From Faecalimonas sp. (GTDB lineage Bacteria; Bacillota_A; Clostridia; Lachnospirales; Lachnospiraceae): DNA of 21,095 nucleotides. Positions 15,021 to 21,095 of the stretch are shown in pieces (the stretch's first letter is position 1; each line of letters starts with the position of its first letter). The DNA lies in the NCBI GenBank assembly GCA_026169575.1, contig JAPFCT010000176.1, positions 1 through 21,095 on the forward strand, written 5' to 3'. Below the pieces are notes generated by a model. The model ran no database searches. It was not told the origin of the DNA and saw only the letters and a list, made by a program, of their open reading frames with translations. A program made the translations under genes and the position numbers.

Positions 15021-16889
15021 GTGGGAGGAATAAGAGCAGTCAGAAGAAATGTATTACTGACAGGGATCGGGGCGGCAGCGTTTTTGTGGGAACTGGTGTC
15101 CTTGAAGAAGATGGATCTTACACTGCAGCAGGAAGTGATTTTATTTGCGGTGACTTATATGGTGATCGCGGCAGGTGTGGTGGAAAAGATGGTGAGAAGT
15201 TTTTGTAAGAAGCGGATTTTCAACGAATATCTGCTGATTCTCACTGCGACAGCATGTTCATTTCTGATTTTTCAGTATGTAGAGGGGATTTTCGTTTTAT
15301 TATTGTTTCAGATCGGATCGATTCTTGAGGAGATCATGCTGTACCGGTCGAAGAAATCGATTGCGAATATGATGGATATCGCCCCGGAATTTGCCAACCG
15401 CAAGAGTCATGAGCAGGAAGTGCAGGTGGAACCGTCTGAACTGGAATGCGGTGATGTGATTCTGATCCGTCCGGGAGAGCGGATCCCGGTGGACAGCAGA
15501 GTGCTTTCGGGAGAGAGTATGGTCGACGCCAAAGCGCTTACCGGGGAATCTCTTCCGCAGACAGTGGCAGCAGGAGCGATGATATACAGTGGCAGTATCA
15601 ATCTGACCGGGGCACTGGAAGCAGAAGTTGTGAAGAAATATGAGGATTCCACAGCGGCAAAGATCATGGCGATGGTGCGCAAGGCGAACGATACGAAGAC
15701 AGACAGCGAGCGTACGATCACAAAATTTGCATCAGTCTATACACCGATCATCATGCTGGCGGCAGTTCTTCTGGCAGTTATTCCGCCAAATACATTTGCG
15801 GAAGGAGACTGGTATACATGGATCTACCGGGCGCTGACGTTTCTGATCGTGGCATGTCCGTGGGGGATTGTTATCTCGATTCCACTGACTTTTTACGGAG
15901 GAATCGGAGCCGCAGCGAGACAAGGCGTCATGATCAAGAGCAGTCACCAGCTGGAACTTCTGACAAAGGCGGATACGTTTGTATTTGACAAGACCGGAAC
16001 ACTGACAGAAGGTGTGTTTGAAGTGAAGGAGATCCATCCGGAAGGGATGACAAAGGAAGAACTTCTAGAACTGACAGCATATATCGAGTACTTTTCCAAT
16101 CATCCGATTTCGATGTCTCTGCAGAAAATGTATCAAAAGGAAGTAGAGAAACAGCGGATCGAAGTTGTCCGGGAGATTCCGGGGCAGGGGATTTATGCGC
16201 GGATCGATGGGAAGGCGGCATATGCAGGCAACCGGGAACTTTTAAGGGAACAGAGGATTGTCGTTCCGAAAGTGCGGGCGGCAGGAACAATCGTGTATGT
16301 TGCGCTGGATGGTGTTTATGCCGGATATATTGTGATCGGTGATACGCTGAAAAAAGAAACAAGAGAGACGATGGATATTTTAAAGAGACAGTATCACAAA
16401 GAACTGGTTATGCTGACCGGGGATAATGAGATTGTCGGAAGAGCAGTCGGCAAGCTGTTGAAGATGGATCATATTTATACGAATCTGTTTCCGGCAGAAA
16501 AGGTCGAGAAAGTAGAAGAATTTATTGAATCCCAGCAGGAGGATGAAAAGCTTGTGTATGTCGGAGACGGGATCAACGATGCTCCGGTCTTAAAGCGGGC
16601 GGATATTGGAATCGCGATGGGAACACTCGGAGCAGCCGCCGCGGTGGAAGCAGCAGACATTGTTCTGATGGAAGATGACCCGTCAATGATCCTTGTGATC
16701 CTGAGGATCGCGCGGGAGACGATCGGCGCAATCCGGCAGAATGCAGTGCTGTCGATCGGTATGAAACTGATTTTGCTGACACTGGCAGCGACAGGACTGA
16801 TCTCCATGTGGACGGCGATCACTGCAGACGTGATCATTATGCTGGTCACTTTGTTCAATGCACTGTGTCTGCTGAAATATCCGGGCTAG
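15021..16889 (+). CDS. P1B-type ATPase with CPW instead of CPC
   Basis: A 622-residue membrane pump from GTG 15021 (GGAG 7 nt upstream). It has no HMA domain or His tail. The catalytic machinery is present: TGES 174-177, DKTGT from Asp323, HP 361-362, TGD about 466-468 and GDGIND 515-520. Lys582 and Asp603 keep the P1B-2 (Zn/Cd/Pb) pattern of the last two helices. The transmembrane metal motif, however, reads Cys279-Pro280-Trp281 (TGG at 15861-15863) where CPC is expected. The GxGxDA-like segment after GDGIND reads GTLGAAAAVEAAD, with Ala in place of the usual Asp. It may be a pump of altered specificity, a degenerate copy, or a regulatory partner of the first ATPase. It follows arsR closely and is not broken by stops, so it is under some constraint. 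Confidence 0.88.
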   Translation: MGGIRAVRRNVLLTGIGAAAFLWELVSLKKMDLTLQQEVILFAVTYMVIAAGVVEKMVRSFCKKRIFNEYLLILTATACSFLIFQYVEGIFVLLLFQIGSILEEIMLYRSKKSIANMMDIAPEFANRKSHEQEVQVEPSELECGDVILIRPGERIPVDSRVLSGESMVDAKALTGESLPQTVAAGAMIYSGSINLTGALEAEVVKKYEDSTAAKIMAMVRKANDTKTDSERTITKFASVYTPIIMLAAVLLAVIPPNTFAEGDWYTWIYRALTFLIVACPWGIVISIPLTFYGGIGAAARQGVMIKSSHQLELLTKADTFVFDKTGTLTEGVFEVKEIHPEGMTKEELLELTAYIEYFSNHPISMSLQKMYQKEVEKQRIEVVREIPGQGIYARIDGKAAYAGNRELLREQRIVVPKVRAAGTIVYVALDGVYAGYIVIGDTLKKETRETMDILKRQYHKELVMLTGDNEIVGRAVGKLLKMDHIYTNLFPAEKVEKVEEFIESQQEDEKLVYVGDGINDAPVLKRADIGIAMGTLGAAAAVEAADIVLMEDDPSMILVILRIARETIGAIRQNAVLSIGMKLILLTLAATGLISMWTAITADVIIMLVTLFNALCLLKYPG

Positions 16890-16968
16890 GAGAATTTACA
16901 ATCTATCTGCAGAAGTCACAATATCGTTGCAGAAATGTGGAAAAATAATGGATCAGGGAGGAATTGTG

Positions 16969-17493
16969 TTGAAAAGTAAAAACTGGTTACTGGGTGTGTT
17001 GGTATGTACGCTCTTAGTTTCTGTCGGATGTACCAGACCGACGGAGGAAGGCATGGAACTGTTTGAACAGAAAAAATATGACGAGGCGCTGGAAATTTTT
17101 CAAAAGGAAGCAGAGTCCGGGAAGGAGCAGGCAGAGGCATACCGGGGAATGGGACTTGTCTACTGGGAACAGCAGAAGTATGAAGAAGCGAAACATGCGT
17201 TTCAGAAGGCACTGGATGCAGGAACGGAGAAGACCGGAACACTCTACAACTTGCTTGCTTCGTGTGAAATGCAGACCGGCGATTATCAAAGTGCGCTGAA
17301 TCACTATAATCTTGGATTACAGTCTGAAGGAAACAGCCCGGAACTGACGCAGGAGATGGAATTCAATCAAATTGCTGTCTATGAGAAGATGTATGACTGG
17401 GAGAGTGCAAAGGCGAAGGCAGAAGCATATATTGCAAAATATCCGGACGATGAAGCGGCAAAGAAAGAAGCAGAATTTCTGCGGACAAGATAG
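16969..17493 (+). CDS. TPR-repeat lipoprotein
   Basis: A 174-residue predicted membrane-anchored lipoprotein. GGGAGG (16956-16961) is best spaced for TTG 16969; GTG 16966 is a possible alternative, and the TTG at 16927 has no ribosome site and would spoil the signal peptide. Residues 1-20 form a signal peptide ending in VSVG with lipid-accepting Cys21. Residues about 24-125 hold three tetratricopeptide units, clearest in AYRGMGLVYWEQQKYEEAKHAF-like and TLYNLLASCEMQTGDYQSAL-like segments; a fourth, weaker unit reaches the C-terminus. TPR proteins act as assembly scaffolds, and no partner is evident. It follows the ATPase by 79 nt with no terminator visible, so it may be read through from it; only a weak possible promoter (TTTACA at 16895) is seen. 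Confidence 0.82.
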   Translation: MKSKNWLLGVLVCTLLVSVGCTRPTEEGMELFEQKKYDEALEIFQKEAESGKEQAEAYRGMGLVYWEQQKYEEAKHAFQKALDAGTEKTGTLYNLLASCEMQTGDYQSALNHYNLGLQSEGNSPELTQEMEFNQIAVYEKMYDWESAKAKAEAYIAKYPDDEAAKKEAEFLRTR

Positions 17494-17495
17494 AA

Positions 17496-17534
17496 AGAAG
17501 AGGCAGTGGAGATTACTCCCTGCCTTCTATTTTT
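17496..17534 (+). terminator. Terminator of the TPR gene, overlapping the end of hflX
   Basis: A bulged stem of 4+5+4 bp (17496-17511 with 17516-17528) and a 4-nt loop is followed by five T residues (17530-17534). The right arm and T-tract lie within the last codons of the convergent hflX gene. Confidence 0.75.
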
Positions 17535-18766
17535 CCATAAAGTTCTTTTGGCACAAACGCGTGGACAAAGATGCCGTCTTCCCGGTATTCTTCTTCCAGA
17601 AGTTCTCCGTATTTCCGGATCAGCTGGATCTTCCCGGCATCGGTATAAGAATAGGTTCTTGAAATCTCAATCTTTCGTTCGCGCAAGATCTGCTCGATGA
17701 CAGACTGCAGATCATCCAGTCCCTGACCGGTCCGCGCAGAGATATTTACGATGTGATCTGCCTTGAAATCGCGGATGATCGGAACTTCGGTCAGCCGGTC
17801 CTGCTTATTGAACGCGGTGATGACCACTTTGTCTTTGACATCCAGATTTTGCAGTGTCTCGTAGACCGTATACATCTGTTCATCCATCTGCGGGTTAGAA
17901 ACATCGACCACATGCAGGATCATGTCCGCATATTTCGCTTCTTCCAGCGTACTTTTAAAAGCCTCGATCAGATGGTGCGGGAGCTTCCGGATAAATCCGA
18001 CGGTGTCCGTCAGAAGTACTTCCTGGCCACTTGGCAGTTTCAGACCTCTCGTTGTCGGATCCAGAGTGGCAAACAGCTTGTCCTCCTCGAGAACACTGGC
18101 TCCGGTCAGACGGTTTAACAGTGTCGATTTTCCTGCATTTGTATAACCTACGATGGCAACGACCGGGATATGATTGCGGCTCCGCTGCTCACGGGTAACT
18201 TCCCGGTGCCGTTTGACATCTTTTAACTCCCGGTTTAACTGGGCAATCCGGCCTTTGATCAGACGGCGGTCCATCTCCAGCTTTTTCTCTCCGGGACCTC
18301 TTGTGCCGATTCCGCCGCCGAGTCTGGAAAGAGATTTCCCAAGTCCGACCAGGCGGGACTGGCGGTACTTTAACTGTGCGAGTTCGACCTGGATCTTTCC
18401 TTCGTTTGTGGAGGCGCGCTCTGCAAAAATATCAAGGATGATCAAAGTACGGTCCATGACCTTTGTATCCAGCGCATCCTGAAGATTTCCAAGCTGCGCC
18501 GGGGAAAGTTCATCGTCACAGATAATGCCGGTTGCATCTGTCTCCCAGAGGAGACTTTTGATCTCGTCTAACTTTCCTTTGCCGACATAAGTGCCAGGGT
18601 GGATCTGCTCCCGGTTCTGGATGATTCTTCCTACTGTCTCTGCCCCGGCTGTCTGCGCCAGTTCTTCTAATTCATCCAGTGATTTTTCTGTATCTTCATT
18701 GTCATCTGCCTGTACGCCGACGAGGATGACACGCTCTTTTGTTTCCTTTAAATCGTATAATTGCAT
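17513..18766 (-). CDS. hflX: Ribosome-associated GTPase HflX
   Basis: A 417-residue GTPase from the ATG whose A is at 18766 (ribosome site AAAGGA about 5 nt upstream); a TTG 10 codons further up has no ribosome site. HflX binds the large ribosomal subunit and, in studied bacteria, splits stalled 70S ribosomes under heat or antibiotic stress. The N-terminal HflX domain (about 1-195) contains the glycine-rich linker SRLGGGIGTRGPGEKKLE. The G domain has P-loop GYTNAGKS at 207-214, DTVG at 254-257 and NKQD at 320-323. The length is normal. It diverges from the methyltransferase gene and converges with the TPR gene. Confidence 0.95.
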   Translation of the reverse strand: MQLYDLKETKERVILVGVQADDNEDTEKSLDELEELAQTAGAETVGRIIQNREQIHPGTYVGKGKLDEIKSLLWETDATGIICDDELSPAQLGNLQDALDTKVMDRTLIILDIFAERASTNEGKIQVELAQLKYRQSRLVGLGKSLSRLGGGIGTRGPGEKKLEMDRRLIKGRIAQLNRELKDVKRHREVTREQRSRNHIPVVAIVGYTNAGKSTLLNRLTGASVLEEDKLFATLDPTTRGLKLPSGQEVLLTDTVGFIRKLPHHLIEAFKSTLEEAKYADMILHVVDVSNPQMDEQMYTVYETLQNLDVKDKVVITAFNKQDRLTEVPIIRDFKADHIVNISARTGQGLDDLQSVIEQILRERKIEISRTYSYTDAGKIQLIRKYGELLEEEYREDGIFVHAFVPKELYGKIEGRE

Positions 18767-18814
18767 AAATGTCCTTTCTGCCACGCTAATGGGCAAAGTG
18801 ATATCGGTATGTGT

Positions 18815-18843
18815 ATCATAGCATAGATTCCGATTCTTTTAAA
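18815..18843 (-). promoter_or_regulatory. Candidate hflX promoter
   Basis: On the minus strand TTTAAA (18843-18838) and TATGAT (18820-18815) are 17 bp apart. The start would fall near 18808, about 40 nt before the hflX ATG. Confidence 0.5.
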
Positions 18844-18873
18844 TGGGATTGGAATGGTTTTTCCAAAAAGTAG

Positions 18874-18902
18874 ATGACGGTATTTCGGATCAATAGTATA
18901 AT
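18874..18902 (+). promoter_or_regulatory. Candidate promoter of the methyltransferase gene
   Basis: A perfect TATAAT (18897-18902) lies 17 bp after a partial -35 ATGACG (18874-18879). Start near 18909, giving a leader of about 33 nt. Confidence 0.6.
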
Positions 18903-18941
18903 GCATGTATAAATTTTGAAAAAGGGAAAGCAGGGATAGAG

Positions 18942-19505
18942 ATGAAGAAATATCAGATTACAGAATGGTGCCATCATTTTATCGGAGGACATGTGCAGGA
19001 AGGAGATCTCTGTATCGATGCGACGGCAGGGAATGGGTATGACACACTTCTTCTGGCGGAGCTTGTGGGAGAATCTGGCAGAGTCCTCGCCTTTGATATC
19101 CAGGAGCAGGCGGTGGAAGAAACGAGAAGAAAGATGGAAGTATGCGGATATTCCGGACGGACAGAAGTTTTACTGGATAGTCATGTACATATGGGGGCTT
19201 ATGCCGGGGAAAATACCGTCAGCTGTATCACGTTTAATTTCGGTTATCTGCCGGGAGGAGACCATGCGCTTGCGACAAAGGCAGATACAAGTGTGCAGGC
19301 GATCGGGGAAGGGCTTCGTCTGCTGAAGAAAGACGGGCTGATGAGTCTTTGCATTTACAGCGGCGGCGACAGCGGATTTGAAGAGAAAGAACGGATTTTA
19401 GCATACCTGAAAGAACTTGATCCGAAGAAATATCTTGTGATCGTCAGTGAATACTATAACCGTCCGAATCATCCGCCGGTTCCGGCATTTGTGATTAAAT
19501 TATAG
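18942..19505 (+). CDS. mnmM: Class I SAM-dependent methyltransferase, MnmM/YtqB type
   Basis: A 187-residue Rossmann-fold methyltransferase. The SAM-binding motif is DATAGNGYDT (26-35), and Asp52 in VLAFDIQ sits at the usual ribose-binding position. NFGYLPGGDH (99-108) and the C-terminal YYNRPNHPPVP segment are typical of the YtqB family. Bacillus subtilis YtqB was shown to be MnmM, which methylates nm5(s2)U to mnm5(s2)U at the wobble base of tRNA; the same role here is inferred from family membership. The length matches the family. The ribosome site before ATG 18942 is weak. It is transcribed divergently from hflX. Confidence 0.85.
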   Translation: MKKYQITEWCHHFIGGHVQEGDLCIDATAGNGYDTLLLAELVGESGRVLAFDIQEQAVEETRRKMEVCGYSGRTEVLLDSHVHMGAYAGENTVSCITFNFGYLPGGDHALATKADTSVQAIGEGLRLLKKDGLMSLCIYSGGDSGFEEKERILAYLKELDPKKYLVIVSEYYNRPNHPPVPAFVIKL

Positions 19506-19512
19506 AAAATTA

Positions 19513-19527
19513 TTTCTCTGTGAGAAA
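19513..19527. terminator. Small hairpin between convergent genes
   Basis: TTTCTC (19513-19518) and GAGAAA (19522-19527) form a 6-bp stem with a TGT loop, between the ends of the methyltransferase and the AraC gene. T-tracts on both sides are short, so it is at best a weak bidirectional terminator. Confidence 0.35.
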
Positions 19528-19557
19528 GGAATCATTGCCGGAACCAACAGAAAAAAA

Positions 19558-20400
19558 TCAGAGAGTATCGCGAATCTGTCTGGGGGATTCCCCAAAGTGG
19601 GATTTGTATGCCCGCGAGAAGGTGGAATAATTTTTAAATCCGCAGTCATAACATGCCTGGGTGATCGGCTGCCCGGCGGCAATCAGTTCTTTGGCGAGCA
19701 ACAGACGCTTGTAATTGATATAGTTTCCAATTGTATATCCGGTCTCGGATTTGAACAGACGCATCATGTAATATTTGCTGATATAAAATCTGGCAGCGAG
19801 ATCATCGATATTCAGGTCTGTGGTCAGATTTCGGTTGATATACTGAAGGAGTTCCACAACTTTCGTATTACAGTGGTCTGTGTCAATAAATTCCAGCTGT
19901 TCATTCAGGGTAGCCCGGTTCAGATGGATCATGAATTCCAGAAAGAGGATTTTCTGGTAGAGTGCGTTGGCGTACCCGATATCTGAAAAGGAATGTTTCA
20001 GATTGTCCACCGCGCGCACCAGCGTATTTTTCGCGTGGGAGTGTGTCCGCAGGACGTTGGTGTGCTCTTTTTTTGCCTTTTGAAAGCATTCGCTGAGATC
20101 ATAATCTTCGGTCCGGTAAGTGCTGATAAATTCCGGGGCGATATAGGCGACGATCCGTTCATACGGTTCGGAATCCTGGACATTCAGCTTATGGATGTCA
20201 TTGTGGCTGACAAGAACGATATCATAAGGCTGAAGCTGGTAGGATTTTCCCTCGATCGTGTATTGGACATTGCCTTTCAGAAAGATTGTGATCTTATCAA
20301 AGTCATGGTAGTGATATTCAAATTCACGGGAAGCGGTATCTGTCAGATAGAATAAGCGGAAATCACTGTATAAATATCCTTTTTTCTCGTAAGTTTCCAT
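19558..20400 (-). CDS. AraC-family transcriptional regulator with cupin sensor domain
   Basis: A 280-residue regulator. The N-terminal cupin-like domain (about 10-90) shows the usual YHYHDFDKI, GKSYQLQPYDIVLVSHNDIH pattern of AraC/XylS sensors that bind sugars or other small ligands. The C-terminal DNA-binding domain (about 178-278) has two helix-turn-helix units, near 198-218 (DDLAARFYISKYYMMRLFK) and 245-266 (ITQACYDCGFKNYSTFSRAY), ending in the family GESPRQIR. AAGGAG lies 8 nt upstream of the ATG at 20400. It is divergent from dapF across 280 bp that contain repeated AGCACTAT words. The regulated genes and the ligand are not evident from this window. Confidence 0.9.
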   Translation of the reverse strand: METYEKKGYLYSDFRLFYLTDTASREFEYHYHDFDKITIFLKGNVQYTIEGKSYQLQPYDIVLVSHNDIHKLNVQDSEPYERIVAYIAPEFISTYRTEDYDLSECFQKAKKEHTNVLRTHSHAKNTLVRAVDNLKHSFSDIGYANALYQKILFLEFMIHLNRATLNEQLEFIDTDHCNTKVVELLQYINRNLTTDLNIDDLAARFYISKYYMMRLFKSETGYTIGNYINYKRLLLAKELIAAGQPITQACYDCGFKNYSTFSRAYKSHFGESPRQIRDTL

Positions 20401-20435
20401 AGCGTTAGCTCCTTGTCTCGGATAGAAAGCTGCAG

Positions 20436-20540
20436 CGGACAGTAAGCCTGGCAGTGCATACCAGTATAAAATGGCTGTCCGGAACTGGGGCTGAAAAGAA
20501 TAGCAGCAAACCGCCTTTCATATAGTAATAACAAGGCGGT
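20436..20540 (-). promoter_or_regulatory. Structured leader upstream of the AraC gene
   Basis: Two hairpins can form in the presumed minus-strand leader: CGGACAG/CTGTCCG (20436-20442 with 20475-20481), enclosing a small CTGG/CCAG stem, and an 8-bp ACCGCCTT/AAGGCGGT stem (20510-20517 with 20533-20540). T-tracts are short, so attenuation is possible but unproven. No known riboswitch was recognised. Confidence 0.3.
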
Positions 20541-20583
20541 AAAAGATATTGCAGCATAAGTTTTATCCATAATTGATAGGATC

Positions 20584-20644
20584 ATTATACAGCACTATCT
20601 GCAATATAGAAAGCACTATTCCTATATTATTACGGAATAATGCT
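20584..20644. promoter_or_regulatory. Divergent control region with AGCACTAT repeats
   Basis: AGCACTAT occurs at 20591-20598 and 20612-20619, exactly 21 bp apart in the same orientation, and a near copy is inverted at 20637-20644. A minus-strand TATAAT (20589-20584) for the AraC gene lies next to the first copy, with only a poor -35. Direct repeats two helical turns apart are typical of AraC-family binding sites. Confidence 0.5.
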
Positions 20645-20680
20645 TGTTATGATGAAGAAAAAGGAGGCGCGGTTGGAGTG

Positions 20681-21095
20681 ATGAATATTGTGTTGGAAAA
20701 ATATCATGGATTGGGAAATGATTACTTTGTATTTGATCCGAATAAAAATGAGTTAAAACTGACAAAAGAGAATGTCCGTATGATCTGTGACAGAAATTTC
20801 GGAATGGGATCGGATGGAATTCTCGAGGGACCGATTTTTCAGGAAGATAAGATTTATGTAAAGGTATGGAATCCGGACGGAAGTGAAGCGGAGAAGAGTG
20901 GAAACGGGGACCGCATTTTTGCAAAATATTTGAAGGATGCCGGATATATCCAGAAGAAGCATGTGACGTTCTATACACTTGGCGGGGAGATTCAGGTGAC
21001 GTATCTGAATGAGGATGGAAGCAGATTGCGCGCTTCGGCAGGAAAGCTTTCTTTCTGGAGCGATGAGATTCCGGTGACCGGAGAGCGAAGAGAAG
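20681..21095 (+). CDS. dapF: Diaminopimelate epimerase-like protein (DapF family), partial
   Basis: The first 138 codons of a DapF-family protein; the gene runs off the window. DapF interconverts LL- and meso-diaminopimelate for lysine and peptidoglycan synthesis, using two cysteines (Cys73 and Cys217 in Haemophilus numbering). The start YHGLGNDYFVFD (8-19), the CDRNFGMGSDG block (36-46) and NPDGSEAE (64-71) are standard. The catalytic motif CGNGxR, however, reads SGNGDR (73-78): Ser73 is encoded by AGT at 20897-20899. ATG 20681 is used; GTG 20678, one codon earlier, is a possible alternative with better spacing from AAGGAGG (20661-20667). The second catalytic Cys lies beyond the window. It may be a paralogue with altered activity. 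Confidence 0.88.
   Translation, partial: MNIVLEKYHGLGNDYFVFDPNKNELKLTKENVRMICDRNFGMGSDGILEGPIFQEDKIYVKVWNPDGSEAEKSGNGDRIFAKYLKDAGYIQKKHVTFYTLGGEIQVTYLNEDGSRLRASAGKLSFWSDEIPVTGERRE

Noticed and set aside
20343..20585. Small minus-strand gene upstream of the AraC gene
   Set aside because: It overlaps the AraC start, has no ribosome site, and would begin inside the promoter -10 box.
1..21095. CRISPR arrays, insertion sequences, tRNA or rRNA genes
   Set aside because: No spaced direct-repeat array, transposase frame with terminal inverted repeats, tRNA cloverleaf or rRNA segment was recognised on either strand by eye.

Overview
The window reads as low-to-moderate GC Firmicutes DNA, most likely from a gut clostridium of the Lachnospiraceae type. 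This is inferred from AGGAGG-type ribosome binding sites, sigma-A-like promoters, frequent TTG/GTG starts, an oligopeptide transporter with a lipoprotein receptor, and a dapF gene. No rRNA, tRNA, phage, transposase or CRISPR array is visible.

Layout. 1-151: the end of an unidentified gene, then a terminator (178-221). 229-8846: one operon with its own promoter, encoding an oligopeptide ABC importer (oppABCDF) followed directly by a TldD/TldE peptidase pair; it ends at a terminator near 8890-8945. 8943-10827: a nucleobase deaminase and an NCS2 nucleobase permease, followed by a GntR/HutC regulator (10970-11737) with its own promoter and a strong terminator. 11940-16889: a metal-resistance cassette with a P1B ATPase, an ArsR/SmtB-type repressor and a second P1B ATPase, then a TPR lipoprotein (16969-17493). 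17513-18766 (minus): hflX, divergent from an mnmM/ytqB-type methyltransferase (18942-19505). 19558-20400 (minus): an AraC-type regulator, divergent from dapF, which runs off the end.

Main discovery candidate. The first P1B ATPase gene is interrupted by an in-frame TGA at 12348-12350. It falls exactly on the first cysteine of the CxxC metal-binding motif of the N-terminal HMA domain. The reading frame continues unchanged on both sides. Two bases after the TGA, an RNA hairpin can form (12353-12384) whose spacing and G-containing apical loop fit a bacterial SECIS element. The simplest exciting reading is a selenocysteine-containing (UxxC) heavy-metal ATPase preceded by a His/Cys-rich repeat tail. 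It is controlled by a perfect SmtB-like operator (11970-11995) and by a sensor carrying both known ArsR-family metal sites. The competing reading is a nonsense mutation that removes only the accessory domain. The second ATPase has CPW where P1B pumps normally have CPC, so the pair may be functionally specialised.

Other points of interest are an 18-bp degenerate tandem repeat inside tldE, a DapF-like protein with Ser in place of catalytic Cys73, an NCS2 permease with changed signature residues, and several palindromic candidate operators.
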